Shown: piece by piece, positions 35,066 through 46,083 of the stretch
Position numbering within the stretch: position 1 is the first letter of the stretch
Layout: every line of letters begins with the position of its first letter
NCBI GenBank assembly: GCA_023238725.1
Contig: CM041534.1
Location: 1 to 64,000, forward strand
Direction of reading: 5' to 3'
DNA: 64,000 bases
Source of the DNA: Scortum barcoo
Taxonomy: Eukaryota; Chordata; Actinopteri; Centrarchiformes; Terapontidae
Notes under the pieces: generated by a model
Told to the model about the DNA's origin: nothing
What the model saw: the letters and a program-made list of their open reading frames with translations, nothing else
The model's database searches: none
Program-made: the position numbers and the translations under genes

Positions 35066-38000
35066 CTGAATGACAAAACCAGAGATTTAACTGTATTCCT
35101 TGTATTATGCATATTCTGCTTAACCTTAAGTACAGACCAGGAGAATTCAGATTAATTTAAACTTGGACCTTATTTTCACAGGTTTTATTATCTTGGTTGT
35201 AATAACTGTATACATACCAAGTTAATTACTGTAATCTTAGAGCATGGCAATATTACAAAAAAGGTCAGATTGGGCGAGAAATAAGAGCAGACAGGTCTTA
35301 AACAAACCCACCGGTTATATTAACTTATTATTAAGGCAAACAAATTACAAAGTTGAACAGTAAAACTAGTACATCTTTTATTACTGGCTGTTCATCACCA
35401 TCCATCACATCACACCCACAACTTCAACTTAAACCTTTACCCTCTGTACTTCCTCACTTGTGCAAAGTCTTCATGTACAATGAGGTATTATTATGGGGAG
35501 GGATTTGTCTCAGTATTGTTTGTACCAACAGATCAATCCATGTGTACATGAGTAATCTGTAAATATAAAATACCTTCCACAAATTCTATAAATAAAATAT
35601 ATCTATATATCTGTAAATAAATTAAATTAATTTACAAATAAATGAAGTGTTTGTGAATCAAAATGCATTTTCGATTAATAAAAAAAACTGTATTCACAAT
35701 TTAGTTGTAAATTATGCATTTCATTTATTTGAAACCTAAAACTGGGAATTTTTTGTTAGTTTAGAATGAGCCCTTCATGTCAACATGAGGAGCAGGTCAT
35801 CTCCCTCGCAAATGCTTCAGAGGCAGCTTCTGCTCCGGTTGCCCGGCCTGGTGGCTCATCAGCTGGCGTGAGCACTCGCAGGTGGCTGGCAGTTAGCATG
35901 TGGATCTCTGGATGACATATTTTTTTGGTCACTTTGCGCCATGATGGCAGTTGATGTTATGAATGTGGTTTGGTTTGTGATTTTAAAGACAATACAATGA
36001 AAACATGATACTGTGATATCTTTATTTGTGCTTCTGCCTGTCTTGGCTAGGACACTCTTGAAGAAGATTTTTTTTTTAATCTCACTGAGCCGTTGCCTTA
36101 ATGTCGGCGTATTAAAAAACAATCGTCAAGCATGAATTAACCTAAGGGCCATCGTAGTTTCTCCTACAGCTTAAAAACAGAAGGGTTAAGTGAGGGATAT
36201 TCACTTGGTTACAATCTGAAAACTCACTGTTAGATGCCACTGAATGTTGCATACTGGACCATTAAAAAATTATCAGTTTATCTGTTTATGCTGATGTTAT
36301 TATTTACCTGTGAGTTGCTTTCTTGTGAGGGACCATCTTATATTCCTCTGGAAACCACCGCCTGAAAGTGTTTATAGAACAAAAACAAACCATTAATCTG
36401 CCATATAAAGTCACATTGAAGAAAATATCATCACAAATATTAAAACTGGGCCATCTACCCACAAATTGAGACGACCATTGGTGGGGCTTAAGTAAACAAC
36501 AGGGCTTCAATGAGACGAGCAAGGAAAGAACTGCTTAGACAAGCTAAACAGGAAAAACTAGGGGAAAAAAGTACAACAGATTGTGCTTATAGGAGTGTAT
36601 GCATATCATGGCACTACCTTCAGAGTACAGCTGAGAGACGAATGTGGAAATAAAAATATAAAATACTGAAATACTTATTCAGACATACTTATACAACTTC
36701 ATATGCACAAGAGCAGTCACAGAACAAGACCACATTACAATGAATGTCAAAGCATAGAATGTTTCCATAACAATGCACAAACACTCCACAGTCACACAGA
36801 CACTAGCCTGCAAAGCTCCTTAACGGTGCTAACGTCAATGATTCTGTAGTGAAGGTGGTACATAAACTGTGGCATGTACTTGTCCAGGAACCTCTTGTCT
36901 GCATGCACAGAGTTACCTGCAGGTAAAACAATCATAAGACATGACTGTAGGAGCCAAATGAATTTAGTAATATTACATTTCTGCTCCTGGTGCTAAAAAG
37001 TAACTCACCAGCAAGGGGACACTGTCCAGGCGGGGTGTGCTGTCTGACAAAGGACAGGAACTCATACTCTGCTTGTTCTAGGGTGACTTTACTGTTCCGC
37101 ACAGCCTGGGTAAGTCCTGACTGGGACACAATTACACTGGCTATATATATCACTTAACACTTTTAATGCATACCATCTTTTACACAATATTTTAAAAGAA
37201 CAGTTTGCCATTTGGGAAAAATATTTTATTCACTTTATTCCCAAGAGTGATGAGATAAGAATATCAATAGCACTCTCATGCCTGTATGTTAAAAGGTGCC
37301 CTGTGGAATTTCTCTGTAAAGAAAAGTTTGTTTCTGAGTATAAGGTTATAATATCAAAGATTTTCATTTTGTTGTCTTTGCGGCACCTATGGCAATAATC
37401 TATAATTGCAAAAGCCTTGGTAAAAGCCTTTTTAAAAGCGTAACCATGTACTAAGATTTTTCCGGGGAAAGTCGCTGCAGACACCCAGATTTTATAATAC
37501 TTTGTAATACTGCAAATGCAAGGGCTTTCATTAGTGTACCATAGGCTCAATCACTTTTGTGTTGCATATTCAGTGACAGATAGGTACTTAACAGACATTT
37601 ATTTTAATTAAAATTTGAGATTATATTTTTAAATTAGGGCTGCACAATACTGGAAAAAAATACAGTGTTGTAAAAATATACAGGAAATTTCACCAAATGA
37701 AGGCATTGATTATTAACGTACAGATATACTATAAATAATCAAAAATTTCACAGAGTACTTTAAAATTCTATCCTCTTCTAACAAAACGAACACCGCCTCC
37801 ACACACTTGTATCACACTTCTTTCAGTCCTCTGACACCCCTCCAGAAATGAGCTTGGACCTCATCACTCTGTTTCACAAACCCTGACACTGGTATCGACA
37901 AGTGGAGAGAGAACAGGTGAAAAAGCATTTGGGAAACTGACAAGTTTCTTAATCAACTTTTGTAGAGTAGTGTTGCCTGCTTTGGTTATTTTCTAATTAT

Positions 38001-40263
38001 AAAGTATGCAATATCAGATCAGATAGATTAGTCATGGGAAATGACTGTTTGTTTAGTATGACATGTTTGATTTAATTTGTCTTATTTGACATTGAATGTC
38101 CTGCAATGTGACTCCTGAACATGAGCACATCACATTGTTGATGTTGAAACATAAATCGTACAGCCCTACATTAAGTCCAGCATTATTTACATCCATGTTT
38201 AGCAGTCTTCTTCTCTTTGCATTGCAGCATGACATGCAAATTACCACCACCTATAGGTCTGAATGGACTGAAACCAACACTGTGATTTTTTGTTTTTATT
38301 TTTATGTTGATCTATTCTTTACACGTGACATCTATTGCATGTCTGTCTGACCTGGGAGAAAATGTGTGACTTGAACTACTGGAGTATGTAAATAACCTGA
38401 CTTGACTTAGATAATTTTGAATCATTGTCATTATTGTCTATCTGCACAGTCATATAACACATGCTCATCTTATGACAAATTCTCAGATCATGATATTGTG
38501 GTTCAGGTCACATGTCTAAATACTTGATAAATTATATTTTACTGAATTCTGTCACAATGAAAACTCAAACATGCAGTATTTGTTTTAAGGAGAAGGAACA
38601 TTCACAGTCACGCAAACTAAACAACACTTTGTTGTCATTTAGTTTCAGCTTTCCTTGCTGGGACAGTTAGTATGGCCCGCAATAGACTTGACACTGTCTT
38701 CGCATTTCACTGAGGTAGTTTCCAGCCCCTTATTACTCTTAACATGAGTAAGTAAAGACAGATGGATTTATGGATGGAGAAATAATTGGGAGCTGTCACA
38801 GACACAATACTTGACTTTGATATCACAAACCATAACCCTAGAGCAACACATAAAAGACAAAAATGATTTTCTGCCTTACATGTTTTTCAAATCCTCTGAA
38901 CAAAAGGATTTACCTTTCCATGATGCTCCTTACACCACTCTGACATCCCTTCCAGCACCTTGTCTGGCTGGTTTATTATCAAGCTGGGCCCCTGTTGATC
39001 AAGAAAATATTAGTTTAATTCACAGACAGACAGATATAAGACAAAAGACTGTCCAATGGTGTTTGTGTTACCTCGGCCAAAATGTTCAGATCAGAGTCTG
39101 TGATAATACACGCCATTTCAATGATCTGGTCCTTGTCAATGTCCAGACCTGTCATCTAATGAAAAAACCAAACAAAGAAAGAACACTCAAAAGATAGTTT
39201 TCTAGCATGTATCTGGCCTTCAAAAGCACCTTCACTTTACTTACAGCATCTTTGCCTCTTAATAAGTTCACAACAACAACAAGCATAGTACTTAATTGTT
39301 GAAAAGTAACCTGTACAGCATTTTATAGTCGTAGGCCTACATCTACAATATTAGCATGGAGGGGTAGGGGTATGAGTGCTAGTTGCTGGACCACTCGTGT
39401 GATGTCCGTACAAGTACAAAATTAAAGGCGACTCAACTTACTGTCTTAATTTAAAGATGTTTCACTCATCTAAGAGACATTATGTTTTTATGTAACATCC
39501 CTATAAAAAAAACTGAGATCTTGTATGTACAGAATGAAGCTCAGCCCGTGTCATGTCCAACTAATCTGACTAACATGTATTAACTATATCTATCTAGCTG
39601 GTCTCATGGCTTTAATAAGTATTCTGTCGGCTGTTTACATTGTCGTGTAAATCAGACTGACAAGATAAGAATGAACTTTATTTATCCCTAGGGATAAATA
39701 GTCCGGTTGGCATTTAAAAAAAATGTTCAACATATTCATGGTGCGAATTTAGCCAGTATGCCTCTCTGGCTCGTAATGTCAGCTACATTTCGGGGTTTCT
39801 TCCCTTTCATTTGGGAAATCGTACCGTTACAGTCCCCCAAGTACTTACACACGGGTAAACGCTATCTGGCACTTGTTGACATGGAATCATACATTTGACG
39901 ACTGAATATCATTTCATCTAGGTAGCACAGTATAACATTAGCGTTTACGCTAGCAAACTCGCATACAGCAGCGTTAAGTTAAACTAGTTACACATCCCTG
40001 TGACTTGCCTCCAAGTCGACCCAGACCATTCTCTTTGACATCGTGGTGGACGACATGTTCACATTCCTGGGCAAGTGAACGTCACAAACGGAACCGACTC
40101 TGGAAGTAATGTTAAAGCTTTTTCCCGGTTTATTTTTCTTCAAAACATTAAGAAAATATGAATGATACGCTGCGTTGCCCGACCGGAGGACGATCTGTTT
40201 CTTTCTGCAAAGAAACGCCAAGGTAGCGAATGCCAATGTCGAAAATCGCGAATACACAGGCAT
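34942..40263 (-). CDS. rexo2: REXO2, oligoribonuclease (mitochondrial/cytosolic 3'-5' exoribonuclease), seven exons, complete
   Basis: REXO2 degrades two- to five-nucleotide RNAs left by other nucleases, in mitochondria and cytosol, using a DEDDh active site. Coding exons on the minus strand are 40263-40009, 39155-39072, 38991-38914, 37120-37009, 36916-36808, 36361-36308 and 35065-34942. Joined, they give one open frame of about 271 codons with every junction in phase. Visible family motifs are VWVDLEMTGLDID (exon 1/2, first Asp and Glu), YEFLSFVRQHTPPGQCPLAG (exon 4), IIDVSTVKEL (exon 5, Asp) and ATHRALDD (exon 6/7, the catalytic His and Asp). The first about 70 residues are rich in Arg, Lys, Ser and Ala and nearly lack acidic residues, which fits a mitochondrial presequence. 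Starting at the Met just before SSTTMSKRM would give a cytosolic form of about 202 residues. Introns 1 and 5 appear to use GC donors. The next gene upstream is HLCS, divergent. Identity is secure; the exact start codon is not. Confidence 0.95.
36308..36361 (-). CDS. rexo2: REXO2 exon 6
   Basis: This 54-bp exon encodes (R)RWFPEEYKMVPHKKATH plus two bases. His in ATHRALDD is the general-base His of the DEDDh family. The acceptor is actttcag and the donor gtaaat. Confidence 0.93.
36808..36916 (-). CDS. rexo2: REXO2 exon 5
   Basis: This 109-bp exon encodes NSVHADKRFLDKYMPQF and on through HYRIIDVSTVKELC, with the third acidic active-site residue in IIDVS. It ends TGCAG and is followed by GCTAGT. 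Only a break at the GC keeps frame with the next exon (CRRWFPEEY), so this is a second GC donor in the gene. Confidence 0.9.
37009..37120 (-). CDS. rexo2: REXO2 exon 4
   Basis: This 112-bp exon starts SGLTQAVRNSKVTLEQAEYE and continues to PPGQCPLA plus one base. The acceptor is gtgtcccag and the donor gtgagt. The next intron is short (92 bp). Confidence 0.95.
37627..38168. mobile_element. Short TIR element in REXO2 intron 3 (hAT-like)
   Basis: Left end tagggctgcacaatactgg; right end read as reverse complement tagggctgtacgatttatg. This terminal sequence is common in fish non-autonomous hAT-type elements. The duplication at its borders is not clear. Confidence 0.5.
38290..38365 (+). mobile_element. 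Short L2/CR1-group 3'UTR remnant in REXO2 intron 3
   Basis: acacgtgacatctattgcat and gtctgtctgacctgggag match the L2 3'UTR segment (ttgcacgtctgtc...cccagggag) with divergence. Confidence 0.45.
38914..38991 (-). CDS. rexo2: REXO2 exon 3
   Basis: This 78-bp exon (26 codons) encodes GPSLIINQPDKVLEGMSE followed by WCKEHHGK, the conserved REXO2 stretch. The acceptor is caacag and the donor gtaaat. Confidence 0.93.
39072..39155 (-). CDS. rexo2: REXO2 exon 2
   Basis: This 84-bp exon has 28 codons in phase 0. It encodes MTGLDIDKDQIIEMACII and on to LNILAE. The acceptor is tttcattag and the donor gtaaca. The intron that follows is only 80 bp (38992-39071). Confidence 0.93.
40009..40263 (-). CDS. rexo2: REXO2 exon 1 (presequence and start of exonuclease domain)
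   Basis: Reads MPVYSRFSTLAFATLAFL at its start and ends MSKRMVWVDLE, after which AG|GCAAGT forms a GC-type 5' splice site (donor 40008-40007). Extending to the next in-frame codons would give an unrelated tail, while the next exon resumes exactly with MTGLDID, so the GC donor is needed to keep the conserved VDLEMTG motif. An upstream 5'UTR exon cannot be excluded. An ETS-like ACTTCCGG lies upstream on the minus strand near 40480. Confidence 0.85.
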
Positions 40264-40500
40264 CCTGGGCCGACTTCCGATGCAAACTGTCGTGAAAACA
40301 ACGTCTTCCCATCATCCCCCACCAAATGCATCGCTGTAAAGCCTGAACCTTGAAGTAATTGACAGAAAATTATTATTTTTTTAAACTGTTGTTTATGAGT
40401 GTTTATTGAAACTTTTGACAAATTACAAATACACACACACACACACATAGAGAAAGAGAGATGCTTTATTTTGAAATCCGGAAGTAGTCGTTGGTGGCGT
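40264..40500 (-). promoter_or_regulatory. rexo2: Probable REXO2 5'UTR/promoter region
   Basis: This is the sequence directly upstream of exon 1. It has more CpG than its surroundings, a short (AC)n run at about 40430-40447 and a minus-strand ACTTCCGG ETS-type site near 40480. Placement is by position and motif only. Confidence 0.35.
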
Positions 40501-41530
40501 TAGCGGTATCTTTAAGATTACCGAGGCTTTAATATTGTCCGTGCGAAACTTTCAATTGATTCAGTGTTCTTTAGGTTCATAAACCGACAGTTACTGTTAA
40601 ATTATTCCCTTAATTCTGCCTCATATCTGTGAGACTGAGTGAGGGAATCGGAAGTGATTTCCAAAAGCTTTCTTTCTTGGCCTAACAAATACCTTTCAAA
40701 ATAAAAGCCCACGCAAGCTTATTAACCTGGAATCCAGGACACAAGAAAATATCAAACTAGTCTAATATTTCTAGAATGTATACACAGAATCCAGTAATTT
40801 TTTAAAATTTTCTAGCAAGGATTAAGGCCAAAACTTTATAATCAATATTCAGAAGGCAAATTGGGCATCAGTTGTCAATGTAGAGAAGATCTCTGAGTGA
40901 TCTGTGGATTAAGATAATTATCAAAGAAATCTCCCAAGTCCTGTTTAGAGGTTTGCTGTGGTGGTGTGTTTACTGAAAGAATGCACTCTGGTGAGCTGAC
41001 CGACATAGAGCGGGTCTAAGTCTGTGAGCCGACCAAGAGCAATGGTTTCAGAGCACCTTTATACATGGTCATGAAGACAGTGACACAGACAGTATGTCAA
41101 TGTAGGTGACCAAAAGGTTGCTAATCAGGAGTGGGTTGGGGTTCAGGAGCAATACCAGAGGAAGGGAGGAAAGGAGAGGAGGTGAGGTGAGGGGAGTTTG
41201 TATTTGCATGGGGACCAAGATCAAGGGTGGGCACAAGGTCAAGAGGAATGCATATACAAAAAGAGCAGGAGACAGGACAGGGCTTCCAGACATTATTTGA
41301 TTAACAAGTCTGCTCAAAGTCTCCTATCTCTAGATGTGTATTTTCCTCCTTATAATCAAGCTATAAGTCATGCTTCAAAGTAGCACTGGATGATATGCTC
41401 TCATTAAACACTTGAAGGGTGAGAAGGGTGTCATCTTCAGGGAGGATAATTTTTAAAAGTCAGACAATAAAACCATCTGTTTCTTGGAATTTGATATCCT
41501 TCAGAAGCCTAACACATTTATGGCCCTCTG
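40500..41530. other. Intergenic sequence between REXO2 and HLCS, no gene recognised
   Basis: No conserved frame is seen. Short open stretches at 41069-41317 occur on both strands and carry no family signal. Confidence 0.45.
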
Positions 41531-41534
41531 TTGG

Positions 41535-42250
41535 GGATAAAGGGAGATCACAGGGTGTTCCGTTACTGTTAATGTTGTAGTTTCCATTACTATTGTATTG
41601 TATGTCTCTGTGTGTTACTGAGGTCCCTTTAAGAGTGTCAGGAAGTTGTCTGACAAGAGGCCGTCCCTAGCAGTGATTGACACTTAACAAAAAAGGGTAG
41701 AGCACATGTCATGGAGAGCTGTGTTTAGACTAACCTGAGCTAATCCCACTACATCTACATACATCTTAAGCCTCTGGCAGCATCGTGGGTATGTATTGAT
41801 TTATGTTATGCACTACCATTAAGTTTTATTTTTTGAGGCAGTGTTGTGTTTGATGAAGTTTGTTAAAACACTTAATTCATTTCTGAAAGAGACCGCTTTG
41901 TGAGCTTTCCACCATATTTCATTAAAGAGTGACTGTGCATGCGTAGCAGCAAACAATTCATTTATGAGAAAAAGGTTATATGTTTATTTGTGGTTAAAAA
42001 TTGAATAAATAATTACAATTCATAATAGTAAACATGATGTTTAAAAAAGAAATGTTTACATGGTAAATTCATACATTTAAAGTGTATGTCTGTACACTTT
42101 ATCGCAACATGGAATTAATTATGCTTTTGTATGTTTCAGTTTCACCTTTCTGCTAATGTCAATAAACCTGTGGACATGGATCTAACGTCTTCAGAGTCTT
42201 GATGTTAAGAAAGAGTTTACCTGGCTGTCGAGTTATATACGGCACATATA
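41535..42250 (+). mobile_element. Possible solo LTR
   Basis: Contains gaggtccctttaagagtgtc, a later aataaacctgtggacatgg polyadenylation-like segment (42160-42180) and ggtgttccgttactgttaat. The layout resembles fish LTRs, but ends and target duplication were not found. No internal retrovirus-like genes are seen. Confidence 0.25.
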
Positions 42251-42645
42251 CCGAGGACAGCACACAGGGAGTGACTGTGTCTCAGGACGTAGACGGAGTT
42301 GTTCTAATGTAATTATTATTGTGCCATTATTGTGTGAAAGTGGTAGTAGTGCTTGACTCTATTCTTTATGTTAGCAAATGTTTTTATATTTTCTAAATCA
42401 GAATTGCATTAAATATAATCAAACAATCATGTTGCAATTGACACTTTCACAGATAAAGAGCTCTTCTGGATCTGTGTGTGTATGTTGATATTTCACCAAA
42501 ATACATATGTGTTATGGCTAAAACACGCTTTTCTGTGCAGTTAGAAAACCACAAAACTGGATTCTCCAGTTGGGTAATAAAAATTTAGTTTACGACATAC
42601 TTTTTTTTATTACAACCAAATACCAAATGTGTGGTGATCTGAGGA

Positions 42646-42840
42646 TTGTCTTATGGTGCAGCTGCCTCAAGCAAACGTGTGAATCGTAAAAGCTGTGAAC
42701 AGATTGTTTATAAAACCTGTGCCCATAGAGACCTTACCTACCACCCAGCTCACACTGCCACCTGTGGTAAGATTTATACAGGCTACAAAACAGACACAGA
42801 CAACCTGTTCCACTTGTGTTCTTATTGTGGGAGTTAATTG
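42646..42840 (+). other. Cys-rich open stretch, unknown
   Basis: A 63-codon frame without an ATG at its start, reading SYGAAASSKRVNRKSCEQIV, YKTCAHRDLTYHPAHTATC and ending LFHLCSYCGS before TAA. The Cys/His pattern is suggestive, but there is no homologous family I recognise and no clear splice site at its start. Confidence 0.2.
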
Positions 42841-43009
42841 ATATGTCAGTTGGTATCTGCCCCCATCTACCTGTTCATCGGTTCATGATTTTTTGAATAA
42901 TTTGGGAGGTAACAAGGTGTGGACTGTTTTACAGTTTTACAGTTATCTTTATGCCTCCAAGTACTGCGAGCAATCTGCCTCTCACTTTTTTATTCTATTC
43001 TTAATATTA

Positions 43010-43165
43010 GTGTGGACTGGTAGCTGGAGAGGTGCCAGATCACCTCCTGAGCACTCCCAGGGTGCCCTTGAGCAAGGCACCGAACCCCAAACCTGCTCGA
43101 GGCGCACTGAAGGTGTAGCCCCCTCACTCTGTCATCTCTCCGTTAGTTAGACTTGTGTATGTAAA
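43010..43165 (+). mobile_element. tRNA-derived SINE, body fragment
   Basis: Matches the non-tRNA part of the 5040-5335 SINE: tggtagctggagaggtgcca, gcccttgagcaaggcaccga, then ctctgtcatctctc. The tRNA head is missing. Confidence 0.65.
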
Positions 43166-43439
43166 ATGTAATATACCAGAGTGAAAAAAATAATTTGTAG
43201 TTGTATGATTTCTAATTTCTAATATTAATGAATTAATATTAAATGAGTTGAATGTTGTTGAAGTAGATAGTAGATAGTGATCTTTGTGACAGATCCATTT
43301 CAGTGAATGAAATCACTGATGCTATGAATTATTTAAAATCACTAAATCACCTGGTGTTATGTGTATGGGCATGGTTGGATCCAAATGCAGGACAGGACAA
43401 GACAAGACAGGGCTGATATAGACCACAAAGCACTTTATT

Positions 43440-43612
43440 GTGGCTTACTAGCAGGCAGACAGGCAAACAGGTAGGCAGGTATGGGGCAGGTAAACAGGTA
43501 GGTACAGACTGGTAGACAGGTAGGTAGATATAGGGCAGGTAGACGGGCAGGTACAGCCTGGTAGACAGGTAGGTAGATATAGGGCAGGTAGACGGGCAGG
43601 TATAGAGCAGGT
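43440..43612 (+). repeat. Minisatellite, about 56-bp unit
   Basis: Units contain tggtagacaggtaggtagat, atagggcaggtagacgggca and ggta(c/t)ag. There are a little over two close copies plus degraded ones on the left. Confidence 0.8.
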
Positions 43613-44149
43613 GAAACTAATTAGGGCAGAGCAGGAAATCAAATGGAAGGGAAAAACAAAAGGGCAGGAAGTAAAGTGTTCAACAAGTGGGGAGAAAATA
43701 CAAAGTAAAACAGGAAGTGTGCATGACCAGACTGAAAACTGACAAACACAAGGACAAAGAACAAGAACTAACAAAGAACACAATGAAAGCGGCAACCCGG
43801 GTGACAAAAAACAGCTTTACTGACACAAAAATGTTCTGTAGCTTAGCCCTTTTTCTAAAAGAAGCATTTGCAGAAAGTACTGACAGAGGTTCACCCTCTC
43901 TACTTTATTTCAGGGACTATTTACTTTAAATATAGATGAGACCAGATTTCTCTTATTTTGTTCAAGATGACAGCTTCAACCTTTTTTTATTCTTTCTATA
44001 AAATATTCAATTATTTGAAACACGATTATATGATGAATGCTCCAAACAAATTTAGATTTTGGTAACTACTTCAAATCAGTCAAAACTTTACACACTAAGC
44101 TAAATAGCTCTATTGATACCATTGATATAATTTATTTTATTTCTTTTAT

Positions 44150-45000
44150 TATGAGCCAACAGAGAGGAGGTCAGAGCCCTGACATCTTGGTGCCAGGACA
44201 ACAACCTCCATCTCAATATCAGCAAAACAAAGGAGCTGATTGTGGACTTCAGGAAGAGACAGGGAGAGGAACTTTGACTAAGCACACTGACTTTACTTTA
44301 TCACAAAGTCAGCCAGATGTCAGCTCTTCTTCCTCTGCAGATTGCGGAGGTTCAACATGGACTCCAAGATGTGCTGCAGTTTCTACAAGTGCACCATTGA
44401 GAGTATTCTGACTGACTGAATCACCGCCTGCTATGGCAGCTGCACAGCCGTCAACGATAAAGCTCTACAGAGGGTGGTGAAGACAGCACATCACCAGGAC
44501 GGAGCTGCCATCCATGGAGAACCTTTACATCCAGCAGTGTAGGAAGAAGGCCAAACGGATCATTAAATACCCCAATCACACCAGCCATAGACTGTTCTGC
44601 CTGCTGCTGTCTGGCCATTGGTACCACAGCATCCAGGCCCACACCACCAGGCTCAGGGACAGCTTTATACCCCAGGCAATAAGACTGCTAAACTCCATAT
44701 AAGTGATCTACTCAGTACTTTGCATCTTGTATATTTAGAAGTATTTCCATATTCTATTGCATATTATCTTTAGTTATATATTTTATTTAGTTGTATTATT
44801 TATATTTTAGGTCTATTTTATTTATTACTAAGTTTATTATTATTTTACTTCTAAATCTATGTTTCATTTATGCACATGTGGTCTGTCTTTCCAAAATATT
44901 TTTGATTTTGATTTTTTTTAGCATACTCAAGAATTTCATTGCCAGCAACTACTACTATTGTTGTGCACATGGTCTAATCTTAAATCTCAAATCTTAATTT
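44150..45000 (+). mobile_element. Rex1-like LINE, 3' fragment
   Basis: Starts at aacagagaggaggtcagagc, equivalent to 21423 of the better copy. It continues through an RT C-terminal region (MENLYIQQCRKKAKRIIKY at 44514), and the A/T-rich UTR ends atcttaaatctcaaatctta. Confidence 0.78.
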
Positions 45001-45534
45001 ATAATCCTCTTTTTTATATTAATGTATACACATTCCTTTTATTTATTTAATTTGACTTTGTATAGACCGTTTTGGCTTTAAGTATATGTTTTCTTGATAT
45101 TTGGTATGAAAGAAAACAACATATTGACAGAGTAAACACTACAAAAATGAACATTTTACTTAAATTCTCTTCTTCTTAAACCTTTTTTAAATTTCATACT
45201 CTCCCTTTATATTTGTCTGGCAGTATAACATTGGATGATCTTGTGTACCCTATGCTAAAGGAGATAAATAAAGGAAGCATTAAAGCATTGTTCTTTGGCA
45301 TAAATAATTCGTACAGGACTTGTTATAGCTGTAGCACACGTTAATAAACAGCACACTTTTGAAAATATGAATCAAAAGATACATGTAAACTGGGATATAA
45401 TAGATGTTATGCAAAAAAGTTCAAGTGAGCATTATCGAGTCATATGCCAGCATCTTGGAGAAACTTGAGAAACTTCTCTGACTGAGAAGATCCTAAGGTT
45501 TTATTTGGAGGGGGGTTAACATTGTACATCCTGA

Positions 45535-45690
45535 GCCACACTCCAGTTCAGTCTGTGGCGGTAATGCACCATAAAGTTGTTTGCCATCCGCCTAAAAACT
45601 CTACAAGAAGAAGAAGTTAGTGGTACAGGTCCACACTCCGGCATAGGTGGCAGTAGTGCGCTTTAACGATACGTTACTACACGTCATGAA
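45535..45690 (+). repeat. Dispersed repeat abutting the HLCS 5' region
   Basis: Carries ggcggtaatgcaccataaag and a following ccgccta, then a GAA-rich run and a second, diverged ggtggcagtagtgcgcttta unit. This pattern is a common interspersed sequence in fish genomes; the family name is not known to me. It lies within about 100 bp of the HLCS uORF and so may contribute promoter sequence. Confidence 0.5.
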
Positions 45691-45764
45691 ACAGGAAGAC
45701 GAAGAGACGTAGCTGTTAGCTTTACTGTAGACTAGTGTTGTTAACGTGAACAGCGTCAACTTCT

Positions 45765-45812
45765 ATGGCAAGAAGAACAGCCACGATGTCCCCCGATGCG
45801 TGTGCTGATTAA
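45765..45812 (+). promoter_or_regulatory. uORF overlapping the HLCS start codon
   Basis: An ATG at 45765 opens a 15-codon frame (MARRTATMSPDACAD) ending TAA at 45810-45812. It is out of frame with HLCS, overlaps the first HLCS ATG (45796) and stops one base before the second in-frame ATG (45814). Translation of this uORF would favour the second Met. Whether it lies in the mRNA depends on the unmapped transcription start. Confidence 0.5.
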
Positions 45813-46083
45813 GATGTTAATAACGTTGTGCTACGTTTATTTGTGGGTGCGCTTTCACAAGTGCTACGCGGTGCTGATCCGCAACAGTCTTTCTAAACTG
45901 AACACTAGTAGCTTCAGTTTTAGAATCTGCTCCAGCTCGGCCTCTGCATCGGCTTCACCACCGGCCACAGCACCACCGACTGGACGCCTCCCAGCTGCAT
46001 ACCAACACCCCAGACCACTCTCATCCGAGGAAATCATCTTCCTCCAGCTGGGTGATAAAGCCGTCTATATCACAGAGCCTCAG
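45796..46083 (+). CDS. hlcs: HLCS exon 1 (N-terminus of long form)
   Basis: The ATG at 45796 opens MRVLIKMLITLCYVYLW. A second in-frame ATG at 45814 (MLITLCYVYLW) is an equally good start and may be the main one. The N-terminus is hydrophobic and aromatic, followed by a Ser/Ala/Pro-rich stretch and LSSEEIIFLQLGDKAVYI. The exon ends ITEPQ and the donor is CAG|gttggg. A short uORF overlaps the first ATG. Confidence 0.8.

Noticed and set aside
43448..43807. Minus-strand 119-codon Cys/Leu/Pro-rich frame
   Set aside because: It runs through a minisatellite; residues follow the repeat unit and no gene signature exists.
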